Positions 43,556 through 52,738 of a DNA stretch of 64,000 nucleotides are shown in pieces (within the stretch, counting starts at the first letter, position 1; every line of letters begins with the position of its first letter). A program made the translations under genes and the position numbers. The DNA comes from Corynebacterium lujinxingii (GTDB lineage Bacteria; Actinomycetota; Actinomycetes; Mycobacteriales; Mycobacteriaceae). Location of the stretch: positions 1,550,001-1,614,000 of the forward strand of contig NZ_CP061032.1 of the NCBI RefSeq assembly GCF_014490555.1. Reading direction: 5' to 3'. The notes beneath the pieces are model-generated. The model did not search any database. It saw only the letters and a list, made by a program, of their open reading frames with translations, and was not told the DNA's origin.

Positions 43556-44273
43556 GTGGCATCCAAATCACGCCGGCTTGGCGTCCGGTGACGCCGTCGC
43601 GGCGGTGGGAGAAGAAATCGTGATCGGTGATGGTATCGCGGGGGTCGGCGTCGATGTGGGTCACGCCAAGGCTCATCAGCTGACGCACCAGACCTGCGCG
43701 GATGTCCAGGCCCGGGGTACCCTTCGCCGTTTTCGTGCGCGAGCCGGGCAAGTGCTTGTCGACGTCTCCGGCCATGGCTTCCGGGACCTCATAGGACTCC
43801 CCCGCCGCGGCCGGACCGAGCAGCACCTGGATGCGCTCCGGCGCGGCACCGAGTGCAACCATCTGCTCCACGGTGCGGCGCACGATCCCGTTGCGCGCCC
43901 CCATGCGGCCTGCGTGGGCTGCGGCGATCACACCCGCGGTGTGGTCGGATAGCAGCACCGGGGTGCAGTCGGCGACGAGCACGCACAGGGCGAGATCTTT
44001 TTCGCGGGTCACAATCGCGTCGGTCGCCTCGATCGGCCCCTCGGCGGGCCCGTCGACGACGGTGACAGTGTTGGTGTGCAGTTGCTCCATCCACACGAAG
44101 CGTTCGGGCGGCAGGCCGAGAATGCCCGCGAGGCGTTCACGGTTGGCAGCGACGTCGGTCGCGTCGTCGCCGACGTGTGTCCCCAAGTTGAACGAGTCGT
44201 ACGGGGAATGCGAAACCCCGCCCGCACGGGAGGTGAACACCATGCGGACGGGGCGGCTGGAAAGATCAGGCAT
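43548..44273 (-). CDS. pgeF: Peptidoglycan editing factor PgeF (YfiH/laccase-domain family)
   Basis: A 241-residue member of the YfiH family, shown in other bacteria to remove wrong amino acids from UDP-MurNAc peptides; older annotations call it polyphenol oxidase. Metal/catalytic residues sit in FTSRAGGVS, HTNTVTVVD, LVADCTPVLLSD and AAAHAGRMGARNGIV. The position between ftsZ and yggS is standard in actinobacteria. Confidence 0.93.
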   Translation of the reverse strand: MPDLSSRPVRMVFTSRAGGVSHSPYDSFNLGTHVGDDATDVAANRERLAGILGLPPERFVWMEQLHTNTVTVVDGPAEGPIEATDAIVTREKDLALCVLVADCTPVLLSDHTAGVIAAAHAGRMGARNGIVRRTVEQMVALGAAPERIQVLLGPAAAGESYEVPEAMAGDVDKHLPGSRTKTAKGTPGLDIRAGLVRQLMSLGVTHIDADPRDTITDHDFFSHRRDGVTGRQAGVIWMPHA

Positions 44274-44287
44274 GCCCGTCAGTCTAA

Positions 44288-45499
44288 CTAGCGCATGAAG
44301 TCGGGCACGTCCACGTCGTCAAAGCCGCTGTCGAACCCGCCGCCGAAGTCGTCGTCGCGGCGCGGTCGGGAAGACTCCTCGCGGTCGGTGAACAGGCCGC
44401 GGCTCGGCTCGTAGCGGTGGCGCGCCTGGTAGGTCTCCTGCTGCTGCGGCTGCTGCGGCTGCTGCGGAGCGGTCTCCTGACGCTGTTCAACGGCCGACTG
44501 TTGCTCGGCAGCGACTGCGGTGGAGCCGTTGTTCTCGGCCGGGCGGGCGTTGGCCTTCTCGTCGAAGCCGGTGGCGATGATGGTCACTCGGACTTCGTCG
44601 CCAAGGTTGTCGTCGATGATGGTGCCGAAGATGATGTTGGCGTCCTCGTCGGCCTTCTCCTCCACGATGGAGGCGGCGTTATTAACCTCCATCAGGCCCA
44701 GGTCCGAGCCGCCGGCGACGGAGATGAGCACGCCCTTGGCGCCTTCCATCGTGGTCTCGAGCAGCGGCGAGTTGATTGCCTGCTCAGTGGCGGTCATGAC
44801 GCGGTTCTCGCCGCGGGCCGAGCCGACGCCCATCAAGGCGGAGCCAGCGTCGGCCATGACGGAGCGCACGTCAGCGAAGTCGACGTTGATCATGCCCGGA
44901 ATGGTGATCAGGTTCGTGATGCCCTGGACACCGTTGTAGAGCACCTCGTCGGCCGCGCGGAACGCTTCCATCATTGACAGCTCGGCATCGCCGAGCTGCA
45001 GGAGGCGGTCGTTCGGGATGACGATGACGGTGTCGCAAACTTCCTTGAGGTTCTCGATGCCCTCGAGCGCCTGGCGGGTGCGGCGCTTGCCCTCGAAGGT
45101 GAACGGGCGGGTGACAACGCCGATGGTCAGCGCGCCCATCTTCTTCGCGATGCCCGCGACGACCGGGGCGGCGCCGGTGCCGGTGCCGCCGCCCTCGCCG
45201 GCGGTCACGAACACCATGTCGGAGCCCTTGAGGGACTCCTCGATCTCCTGCTTGTGATCCTCGGCGGAGGTGCGTCCAACCTCCGGGTTCGCACCGGCGC
45301 CGAGGCCGCGGGTGGCCTCGCGTCCGATGTCGAGCTTGGTGTCGGCGTCGGTGAACAGCAGCGCCTGCGAGTCGGTGTTGATGGCGACGAACTCGACGCC
45401 CTTCAGCCCCTCCTCGATCATTCGGTTAACAGCGTTGACGCCGCCCCCGCCGACACCGACGACGCGGATCATGGCGAGGTAGTTGGCGGGAGAAGTCAT
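44288..45499 (-). CDS. ftsZ: Cell division protein FtsZ
   Basis: A 403-residue tubulin homologue that forms the Z ring. The GTP-binding loop GEGGGTGTG (about residues 101-109) and the T7 loop NVDFADVRSV are present. A Gln/Pro-rich linker of about 70 residues leads to the C-terminal conserved peptide ending DDVDVPDFMR, the docking site for SepF and other partners. The start ATG at 45499 gives MTSPANYLA; AAAGGCGAG lies upstream. Preceded by a 132-base regulatory gap. Confidence 0.97.
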   Translation of the reverse strand: MTSPANYLAMIRVVGVGGGGVNAVNRMIEEGLKGVEFVAINTDSQALLFTDADTKLDIGREATRGLGAGANPEVGRTSAEDHKQEIEESLKGSDMVFVTAGEGGGTGTGAAPVVAGIAKKMGALTIGVVTRPFTFEGKRRTRQALEGIENLKEVCDTVIVIPNDRLLQLGDAELSMMEAFRAADEVLYNGVQGITNLITIPGMINVDFADVRSVMADAGSALMGVGSARGENRVMTATEQAINSPLLETTMEGAKGVLISVAGGSDLGLMEVNNAASIVEEKADEDANIIFGTIIDDNLGDEVRVTIIATGFDEKANARPAENNGSTAVAAEQQSAVEQRQETAPQQPQQPQQQETYQARHRYEPSRGLFTDREESSRPRRDDDFGGGFDSGFDDVDVPDFMR

Positions 45500-45589
45500 A
45501 GCGTGGATCTCGCCTTTCAAAACTCGGGTGTGCAGTTGCGTCCCATCATGTTTGAAAGCGAGCCGATTTTTGTGTTCCAGCCCGGCGTG

Positions 45590-45624
45590 TCACAACCCTC
45601 AACCTGTACTTTAGGGTTGTGACC
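45590..45624. promoter_or_regulatory. Large inverted repeat in the ftsQ-ftsZ intergenic region
   Basis: Perfect 11-base arms GTCACAACCCT (45590-45600) and AGGGTTGTGAC (45614-45624) enclose a 13-base loop, starting seven bases after the ftsQ stop. No T-run follows, so it is a candidate operator or RNA structure controlling ftsZ. The C. glutamicum ftsZ gene is known to have several promoters in this region. Confidence 0.6.
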
Positions 45625-45631
45625 TGGGTTT

Positions 45632-46273
45632 TTAACGCGACGTCACCAACTCGGGGTTGGAAATATTGAACTCGCGGCCCTCCATCTGCAGCACGGTCTC
45701 GAGTGCGAGCGCCTTATTGGAGTTGTCCACGGGTGCTCCCCAGCGCACCACGCGGTCGTCGTCAAGCAAAAGCTTGTAGCCATACTCACCGTCCGCCTCA
45801 ATCGCGCGGACCCGCGGGCGGGCGACATCGCTTATCGACGACGCCACCTGCACCGCGTCAGCAAATTCGCCGTCCGTGCGGATCTCGACCGCACCCGGCG
45901 GCGGGGGCGCGACAATGAAGTCATTGCCCTCGCGGTCGATGAGGTGCGGTTGGCCGTCAATGTCGACCCAGGCGACCGGTTCGTGCTCCGTGATCGCCAC
46001 GTCGATGCCGTTGGGCCAGTCGCGCGAGACGGTGGCCGAATCAACCCACGGGTTCGACGCGATGCTGTGCGCTGCCCCGCGGGCGTCGACCTTGCCCAGC
46101 GGGGTGCCGGTGGAAATGCCGGCGAGGTCGCGCACCTCTTCTTCCGGCAGGTTAACCGCGCCCTCGACGGCGATGTCGTCCACGCTCATCAGCGGGGTGA
46201 ACGGGATCGTCGCGCACAGGGCGGCAAACAACGCGACCATGGCGGAGGTCGCGGCGGCAGGCGGGCGTTGCAT
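45632..46273 (-). CDS. ftsQ: Cell division protein FtsQ
   Basis: A 213-residue bitopic divisome protein. One N-terminal membrane helix (about residues 10-28) is followed by a POTRA domain (VDDIAVEGAVNLPEEEVRDLAGISTG in outline, about 30-100) and a beta-rich FtsQ domain. The cytoplasmic N-terminus is very short compared with other actinobacteria. The ATG overlaps the murC stop (TAATG). Confidence 0.92.
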   Translation of the reverse strand: MQRPPAAATSAMVALFAALCATIPFTPLMSVDDIAVEGAVNLPEEEVRDLAGISTGTPLGKVDARGAAHSIASNPWVDSATVSRDWPNGIDVAITEHEPVAWVDIDGQPHLIDREGNDFIVAPPPPGAVEIRTDGEFADAVQVASSISDVARPRVRAIEADGEYGYKLLLDDDRVVRWGAPVDNSNKALALETVLQMEGREFNISNPELVTSR

Positions 46274-47694
46274 TAGGCGCCTGCCAGGGCGGTGAGGATT
46301 TCGTCGGCAAGCAATGTCACGCTGCCCGCGCCCATGGTGAGCACGATGTCGCCCGGCTGCGTCACCGACGCCACGGTGGCGGGTGCCGTGGAGAAGTCCG
46401 GCTCGAGGCGCACCGGGATGGTCATCTCGTCGCTGATGATGCGCGAGGTCACGCCCTCCACTGGGGTTTCGCGGGCGCCGAAGATGTCCAGCAGCACGCA
46501 GGCGTCCGCAAGCGAGAGCGCCTCGGCGAACTCAGAGGAAAACTCCTGGGTGCGCGAGTACAGGTGCGGCTGGAAGCACACCACGACGCGCGCGCCGTTG
46601 CCCTCCGCCTCGACCTTCTCGCGGGCGGCGGTAAGCACGGCGGCCACTTCCGTCGGGTGGTGCGCATAGTCGTCGTACACGCGTGTCTTGCCCACGTTGC
46701 CCTTGTACTCGAACCGGCGTCGCACGCCCGTGAACTCGCTTAAGCCCTGCGCGAGCTTCTCCGGGGCCGCGCCAACGAGCACGCCGGACAGCAGCGCAGC
46801 GGCCGAATTGAGCACCATGTGGCGGCCCGGGATGGCCAGGGTGTATTCGACTTCGCCAGTGACTTCGGGCGTGTTCAGGCATGCCTTGACGTAGGTGTGC
46901 TCGCCTTCCTGGCGCTCGTCGGTGACCACGGCCGCGGCCGGGATGCCGGGGTGGCGTTTCGCGGCCTCCGCGGTGCCGTAGCCGTAGACGGTCAGGCCGC
47001 GCTCGATCGCGCGTTCACCGCAGGCGGCGGCGTTGTCGTCGTCGAGGCAGACCACCACGTTCTTCGCCAGGTCCGCGAAGTCGTCGAAGACCCGGAAGTA
47101 CTTCTCGCGCGTGCCGTAGAAGTCGAGGTGGTCAGGCTCGATGTTGGTGATGACCGCAACGTCCGGGGAGTAGCGCAACAGCGAGGCGTCTGACTCGTCG
47201 GCCTCCGCCACGAACACGTCGCCGTGGCCGTGGTGCGCGTTGGTGCCGGCGCGGTTCAACTGGCCCCCGATTGCAAAGGACGGGTCCTCCCCCGCCGCCT
47301 GCAGTGCGACGACCGCCATCGACGTCGTAGACGTTTTGCCGTGGGTGCCGGCGAGGAGCAGCTGCGTGCGGCCTTCCATGAGCTCGGCGAGGAGGTCCGA
47401 GCGGCGCAGCAGCGGGATCCCCTCACGCTTGGCGCGCACCAGCTCCGGATTGTCCTGCGGGATGGCCGCAAAACTGGTCACCACGGCGGTGGGCAACTCG
47501 CCTGCGAGTTCCAAATTCGCCTCGTCGTGGCCGAGCGCCACCTTCGCGCCCTTGGCTTTCAGCGCGCGGACCGGGCGCGAATCTTTCGCGTCGGAGCCGG
47601 TCACGGTCGCGCCGCGGTCCAGCAGGATATGCGCGACACCAGACATGCCGGAGCCGCCGATACCGATGAGGTGCACGCGTGAGAGATCGGTCAT
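46273..47694 (-). CDS. murC: UDP-N-acetylmuramate-L-alanine ligase
   Basis: Adds L-alanine to UDP-MurNAc, starting the stem peptide. The 473-residue protein has the Rossmann start VHLIGIGGSGMSGVA, the ATP loop AGTHGKTSTT (about residues 112-121), NIEPDHLDFYG and the C-terminal DDYAHHPTEVAA. ATG at 47694 begins the canonical N-terminus. Two bases separate it from murG. Confidence 0.97.
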   Translation of the reverse strand: MTDLSRVHLIGIGGSGMSGVAHILLDRGATVTGSDAKDSRPVRALKAKGAKVALGHDEANLELAGELPTAVVTSFAAIPQDNPELVRAKREGIPLLRRSDLLAELMEGRTQLLLAGTHGKTSTTSMAVVALQAAGEDPSFAIGGQLNRAGTNAHHGHGDVFVAEADESDASLLRYSPDVAVITNIEPDHLDFYGTREKYFRVFDDFADLAKNVVVCLDDDNAAACGERAIERGLTVYGYGTAEAAKRHPGIPAAAVVTDERQEGEHTYVKACLNTPEVTGEVEYTLAIPGRHMVLNSAAALLSGVLVGAAPEKLAQGLSEFTGVRRRFEYKGNVGKTRVYDDYAHHPTEVAAVLTAAREKVEAEGNGARVVVCFQPHLYSRTQEFSSEFAEALSLADACVLLDIFGARETPVEGVTSRIISDEMTIPVRLEPDFSTAPATVASVTQPGDIVLTMGAGSVTLLADEILTALAGA

Positions 47695-47696
47695 AG

Positions 47697-48770
47697 TCAG
47701 TCCTTTCCAGCGGCGTCCGCGATGCGGCGCGCGAGGTCCTCGGCGACGTTTCCGGCGCCGGATTGAGCGATAGCTTGGCGCATCTCGGCGCGTTTGGTCT
47801 CGCTTCCGAGCAACGGCAAAAGCTTGTCGACGAGCGCATCGGCGGTCAGCTCGGCGTCGTCGATACGCAACGCGGCCCCGGTGGCCACGAGGTGCGCGGA
47901 GTTGAGGCCCTGCTCGCCGTTGCCGTGCGGCAGCGGGATGTAGATCGCGGGCAGACCGGCGGCGGAGTTCTCGGCCACTGTCATGGCGCCGGAGCGGCAC
48001 ACCACGACATCGGCGACGGCGTAGGCGGCCTCCATGTCGTCGATGTAGGCCACCGCGGCGTACCCGTCGTGCTTGGCGGGCGCGTCGTTTTTGCGGCCGT
48101 AGGCGTGCAGCACCTGGTGCCCCGCCCCGGTGATGCGCTCCACCGCGCCAGCGAGGGCGTCGTTAATGCGCACCGCACCCTGGGAACCGCCCGTGACAAG
48201 CACAGTCTTCTTTTCGGGGTCGAGGCCCCACATGCGCAAGCCGCGCTCGCGCTTCGCCCCGTCCGGGTCCACGCCCACGCCGGGGCGCACTGGGATGCCG
48301 ACAACATCGCCGTCCATGCCGGAGTTCGGCACAGCGTTGAGCCCCACGCCACCGAGTTTCACGCCGAGTTTGTTGGCCATACCGGCCAGGGCGTTGGTCT
48401 CCAGGACAAAAAACGGCAACTTCAACGACTTTGCTGCAAGGTACGCGGGCGCTGAGACGTAGCCGCCGGTGCCCAGCACCACCTGCGCACCGGTCGATTT
48501 CATCGTCTGCTTCGCCTGGCGCACCGCGCGGCGCAGCTTCAGCGGCACGGCGGCCAGCTTCCACGGCTTGTTGCGCGGGATCGGCACCGGGTCGATCAGC
48601 GCGAGCTCGAAGCCGCGCGCGGGCACGATCGTGGTCTCGAGGCCGCGTTCGGTGCCGAGGGCGACGACTTTAGCGTTGTAGTCGTCGCGAAGCACCTCGC
48701 CCACGGCAAGTGCGGGCTCGATATGGCCGGCGGTGCCGCCGCCGGCGACGACAACGTTGAGTTCAGACAT
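47697..48770 (-). CDS. murG: UDP-GlcNAc-lipid I N-acetylglucosaminyltransferase
   Basis: GT28 enzyme that makes lipid II from lipid I at the inner membrane face. The 357-residue protein has the glycine-rich VAGGGTAGHIEPALAV near the start, GGYVSAPA and the UDP-binding part VTGGSQGAVRIND and RSGAMTVAENSAAGLPAIYIP (in outline). GGAGG stands five bases before the ATG. Confidence 0.97.
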   Translation of the reverse strand: MSELNVVVAGGGTAGHIEPALAVGEVLRDDYNAKVVALGTERGLETTIVPARGFELALIDPVPIPRNKPWKLAAVPLKLRRAVRQAKQTMKSTGAQVVLGTGGYVSAPAYLAAKSLKLPFFVLETNALAGMANKLGVKLGGVGLNAVPNSGMDGDVVGIPVRPGVGVDPDGAKRERGLRMWGLDPEKKTVLVTGGSQGAVRINDALAGAVERITGAGHQVLHAYGRKNDAPAKHDGYAAVAYIDDMEAAYAVADVVVCRSGAMTVAENSAAGLPAIYIPLPHGNGEQGLNSAHLVATGAALRIDDAELTADALVDKLLPLLGSETKRAEMRQAIAQSGAGNVAEDLARRIADAAGKD

Positions 48771-48782
48771 TGATCCCTCCTG

Positions 48783-50156
48783 CTATCTGCGGGCGCGGCG
48801 CGGGCTGCCCGTGGCCTGGCGCACCGGCGCGGTCGGGCGGTGGTTGCGTGCGACAGCTGCGCGCGAGGTGCGCAGGGCGCGCGGCTCCTGGATGAACAAA
48901 GCGCGGTCGAAACCCGGGCGGCCGTAATTCTGCATCGCGGAGATGGCGTCCGGCTCGTGGCGGGCAATGTTCGCCAGCACACCCATCGCGCCGAGCGTGA
49001 TCACCGCGGAGGTGCCGCCGGCGGACAGCATGGGCAGCTGGATGCCGGTCACCGGCAGCAAGCCGACGACGTAGCCGATGTTCACGAACGCCTGGAAGAC
49101 CACCGCCGCGGTCAAGGCCGCCGCCATGAGCGTTTGGTACTGCGACTGCGCGCGTCGGGCGGTGCGGAATCCGAAGAAGCCGAGCAGGGCGAACAAGGAA
49201 ATCACCAGTGCGCCGCCCCAGAGGCCGAGCTCCTCGCCGATGACGGCGAAGATGAAGTCGTTGCGGGCCTCCGGCAGATAGAACCACTTCGCGCGGGACT
49301 GACCGAGTCCAACACCGAAGACGTGGCCGTCCGCCAGGGACAGGAAGCCTTGGTGCGATTGGAACGCGGTGCCCTGGGTGTCCTCGAAATCGCCGCGCAG
49401 CGCGTCGAAGTAGGTGTGGAAGCGCGCGGAGCGGAAGCCGCCGGAGAGGAACGCGATGATCAGCGAGACGAACACGCCGGCGGCGAGGTAGCCCACGGCC
49501 TTCATGGACACGCCGGCGAAAATGAGGATGAATCCGGCCACGACGGCAAATGACAGCGCCATGCCCATGTCGCCCTGCGCCGCGATCAGCGCAATACAGA
49601 TTGTGGAGACGATGAAAAACGCGAGGAAGCCGTTGTTCGCCTGCAACAGGCGACGCGGGTTCTTGTGCTCGAGCACCTTCGCGCCCCACATTGCGATGGC
49701 AACGCGGGCGACCTCGGAAGGCTGCAGGCGCAGCGGTCCGAGGACCAGCCAGGACTGGGAGCCGACCTCTTCACGCCCCGTGCCGAGCGGGGTGAGCACG
49801 GCCACGAGCAAAATGACCGAGACGAGCATGAGGCCCGCGGAAAAGTTTCGCAGCCGCTCGGGCGGGGTTTTCAGCGCAAACCAGAACGCGCCGAGGCCCA
49901 GGATGACCATGACGGTCTGGCGCGCGGCGAGCGCCCACACACTGTCGTTTGCGGCAAAGGAGATCGCCATTGACGACGACATCACCATGATCACGCCAAG
50001 CCCGGCGAGGATCAGAACGATGCTGCGGATCATCGTGTAGTCGGCCAGCGGGCGCGAATCGAGGAACTCCCCGGTCTTGCGCACCGCCGTGGCAATTTTT
50101 GATGCCGGTTCTGCTGGACGCGGGGCGCGCCGCGTCGTCCCCTGTTGCACCGCCAT
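48783..50156 (-). CDS. ftsW: Septal peptidoglycan glycosyltransferase FtsW
   Basis: A 457-residue SEDS-family polymerase with about ten membrane helices. The catalytic aspartate region lies in GDMGMALSF, and FIFAVIGEELGLWGG and LPVTGIQLPMLSAGGTSAV are conserved. A basic C-terminal tail of about 60 residues follows. ATG 50156 has GAAGGG seven bases upstream. Works with FtsI. Confidence 0.96.
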   Translation of the reverse strand: MAVQQGTTRRAPRPAEPASKIATAVRKTGEFLDSRPLADYTMIRSIVLILAGLGVIMVMSSSMAISFAANDSVWALAARQTVMVILGLGAFWFALKTPPERLRNFSAGLMLVSVILLVAVLTPLGTGREEVGSQSWLVLGPLRLQPSEVARVAIAMWGAKVLEHKNPRRLLQANNGFLAFFIVSTICIALIAAQGDMGMALSFAVVAGFILIFAGVSMKAVGYLAAGVFVSLIIAFLSGGFRSARFHTYFDALRGDFEDTQGTAFQSHQGFLSLADGHVFGVGLGQSRAKWFYLPEARNDFIFAVIGEELGLWGGALVISLFALLGFFGFRTARRAQSQYQTLMAAALTAAVVFQAFVNIGYVVGLLPVTGIQLPMLSAGGTSAVITLGAMGVLANIARHEPDAISAMQNYGRPGFDRALFIQEPRALRTSRAAVARNHRPTAPVRQATGSPRRARR

Positions 50157-50199
50157 GCAGCTGCCCTTCTACTCGAAAAGTCTCAACGTGAAGTTGAGC

Positions 50200-51594
50200 T
50201 TACTTGGTGTCTGGGTCCCAGTGTCGCATTGCAGCGGCCGCGAAGGCGTCGCCACGCGCCGACATGCCGGAAAACATGTCCAAACTTGCGGCCGCCGGAG
50301 CCAACAGCACCGTGTCGCCGGGTTGGGCCTGGGTGACGGCCCAGGCTACGACAGCGTCCATCGCCGCCTCGGGGTCGGTCTCGTCGGTGACGAACACCGG
50401 CACATCCGGAACCACCTGCCCCACCGATGCCCGGATGAGTTCGCGGTCCACGCCGAGCAGCGCCACCGCGCGGAACTGCTCCGCGTGTGCTTTCACCACA
50501 GCGTCCACCGCAGCGCCCTTCAACTGTCCGCCGGCGACCCAGACGACGGTGCCGGCGCCGGTGAGCGCCGAGTCCGCCGCGTGCGGGTTGGTGGCCTTGG
50601 AGTTGTCCACCCAGTCCACCCCGCCGCCGGAGTGCACGACGGCTCCACGGTGGCCCTCCACGCGGTAACTTTCCAGCGCCCGCTGGATGTGTTCGGGTGT
50701 CGCCCCCTGCGTCAGCGCCACCGCAGAGGCGGCGAGCGCGTCGAGGACTCCCGCCGCGCCAGCCGGTTCGATGCCGTCCGCGCTTGCAACATCGACGACC
50801 TCGCCGCGCAGCTTGGCGACGATCCTATCGCCCACCACGCCAACCTCGTTGTCGGCAGGCTCGGACAGGGTGAAACCGATGATGTCATCGCGTCCGGTGC
50901 CCGCGGCGATGCGGCGCACCTCGGTGTCGTCGACACCCGCGACTGCGACAGGGGCCTGTAGCACCTTCGCCTTGGAGCGCGCGTACTCGGCAAAGGAACC
51001 GTGCCAGTCGATGTGGTCGTCGGCCAGGTTGAGCAGCACACCCGCGTCAGGCACGAGCTGAGAGGACCAGTGCAGTTGGAAGCTGGACAGTTCGGCGACG
51101 AGGACGTCGACGCGCTCGTCGGCAAGCAGCACCTCGCCCACGGCGACGCCAATGTTGCCGCACGCGATGGCGGTTCGCCCGGTGTCGCGGCTGGCTTCTT
51201 CCATCATGCGGGCGAGCATGCCCGTCGTGGTGGTTTTCCCGTTGGTGCCCGTGACGACGAGCCACGTGCGCGGCGCGCCGAACACGCCGACCTGGTCGAG
51301 GCGGTAGCACAGTTCGACGTCGCCGATCACCTCGATGCCTGCTGCAGCGGCGTCGGTGAGAAACGGGTTGTCGGGGCGCCAGCCGGGCGAAGTGACCACC
51401 AGACCGGTGTCCGCGAAACGCGCGCGTGCCTCATCACTTGTGCAAGTCTCGAGCCCCTGCGCTTCGGCATTGGCGCGACCGGTGGGGTTATCGTCGACAA
51501 TCGTGCACCCTGCACCTGCGCGCGTGATCAGGAGTCCGGCGCCGATGCCGGAGACCCCGGCGCCGGCGACAAGCACGTTGTCGGGCAGCGTCAC
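50200..51594 (-). CDS. murD: UDP-N-acetylmuramoylalanine-D-glutamate ligase
   Basis: Adds D-glutamate to UDP-MurNAc-L-Ala. Motifs include VLVAGAGVSGIGAG, the ATP loop VTGTNGKTTTTGML, LNLADDHIDWHGSF and VDWVDNSKATNPHA. The product is 464 residues from GTG 51594, which overlaps the mraY stop by 4 bases (GTGA); an upstream in-frame GTG at 51621 is less likely. Confidence 0.96.
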   Translation of the reverse strand: MTLPDNVLVAGAGVSGIGAGLLITRAGAGCTIVDDNPTGRANAEAQGLETCTSDEARARFADTGLVVTSPGWRPDNPFLTDAAAAGIEVIGDVELCYRLDQVGVFGAPRTWLVVTGTNGKTTTTGMLARMMEEASRDTGRTAIACGNIGVAVGEVLLADERVDVLVAELSSFQLHWSSQLVPDAGVLLNLADDHIDWHGSFAEYARSKAKVLQAPVAVAGVDDTEVRRIAAGTGRDDIIGFTLSEPADNEVGVVGDRIVAKLRGEVVDVASADGIEPAGAAGVLDALAASAVALTQGATPEHIQRALESYRVEGHRGAVVHSGGGVDWVDNSKATNPHAADSALTGAGTVVWVAGGQLKGAAVDAVVKAHAEQFRAVALLGVDRELIRASVGQVVPDVPVFVTDETDPEAAMDAVVAWAVTQAQPGDTVLLAPAAASLDMFSGMSARGDAFAAAAMRHWDPDTK

Positions 51595-52697
51595 TGGCCC
51601 GCCCCATTCTGGGAGAGCCACTCACCGTAAAAGGCTGCAAGGCCGAGCATGACCGACATGGCGGAGATGATCCAGAAGCGCACCACCACTGCGGTTTCGG
51701 GCCAGCCGCCGTTTTCAAAGTGGTGGTGAAACGGCGCCATGCGGAACACGCGCTTGCCGGTGGTCTTAAAGGACGCGACCTGAATGACCACCGAGGCGGC
51801 CTCGAGGACGAACAGCGCGCCGATGATGATCATGAGCAACTCAGTGCGCGACGCCACGGACAGGCCTGCGACCAAACCGCCGAGCGCGAGCGAACCGGTA
51901 TCACCCATGAAGATCTTCGCCGGGGCGGCGTTCCACCACAGGAAGCCCACGCAGGCGCCGAGGCCCGATGCAGCCAGAATCGCCAGATCTAGTGGGTCAC
52001 GCACGGAGTAGCAGCCGGCGGTGGCGACGGCATCGCAGGAGTTGCGGAACTGCCAGAACGTAATTGCCGTATAGGCCGCCATGACCAGTGCAGTGGTGCC
52101 GGCGGCCAGTCCGTCGAGGCCGTCGGTGAGGTTCACCGCGTTCGACCACGCAGCGAGCAAGATATAGATGAACGCGAGGAACACCAGTGTGCCGGCCACG
52201 CCGCCACCGAGGTTTAAGTCGATGGTGTCGATGTCGCGCACGAACGACAAGAACGGCGAGCCCGGGGTGAGACCGTGCTCGTCCGGGAACCGCAAGATAA
52301 GCAGCCCGAACACGATCGCGATGAGAAACTGCGCGATAAGCTTCGCCGTTTTGTTCAGGCCCAGGTTGCGTTGCATGAACAGCTTGATGCCGTCGTCGGC
52401 AAAGCCGACCAGGCCGAGCGCGAGCGTGAGGAACAGCACGATAAGACCGGAGGCAGTAAAGGCGCTGTGGCCCGTTGCCAGCGCGGCGAGCGAGCCACCA
52501 AGGTAGCCGAGTGCGATTGCGAGCAGGATCGCGATGCCGCCCATCGTCGGGGTGCCGCGCTTGCGGGCGTGCGACTTCGGGCCGTCCTCGCGGATCTCCT
52601 GGCCCATCGCCCGGCGGTGAAAGTACCTGATGAGCAGCGGGGTCACAAAAATCGAGACCAGGAAACTAATAATCCCGGCGCAGATGACTTGAACCAT
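51591..52697 (-). CDS. mraY: Phospho-MurNAc-pentapeptide transferase
   Basis: Polytopic enzyme that transfers phospho-MurNAc-pentapeptide to undecaprenyl phosphate, making lipid I. The 368-residue protein has KRGTPTMGGIAIL, GFADDGIKL (the Asp-Asp pair), NAVNLTDGLDGLAAG and GDTGSLALGG, all diagnostic, and about ten membrane helices. Confidence 0.97.
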   Translation of the reverse strand: MVQVICAGIISFLVSIFVTPLLIRYFHRRAMGQEIREDGPKSHARKRGTPTMGGIAILLAIALGYLGGSLAALATGHSAFTASGLIVLFLTLALGLVGFADDGIKLFMQRNLGLNKTAKLIAQFLIAIVFGLLILRFPDEHGLTPGSPFLSFVRDIDTIDLNLGGGVAGTLVFLAFIYILLAAWSNAVNLTDGLDGLAAGTTALVMAAYTAITFWQFRNSCDAVATAGCYSVRDPLDLAILAASGLGACVGFLWWNAAPAKIFMGDTGSLALGGLVAGLSVASRTELLMIIIGALFVLEAASVVIQVASFKTTGKRVFRMAPFHHHFENGGWPETAVVVRFWIISAMSVMLGLAAFYGEWLSQNGAGQ

Positions 52698-52738
52698 GTT
52701 CGTGCTACCTCGCTGCTGTGTCGTTGCTCATCGTTTTG

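Noticed and set aside
46273..48000. MurC with a 102-residue N-terminal extension
   Set aside because: The extension overlaps murG out of frame and is Arg-rich; ATG 47694 begins the conserved MurC N-terminus.
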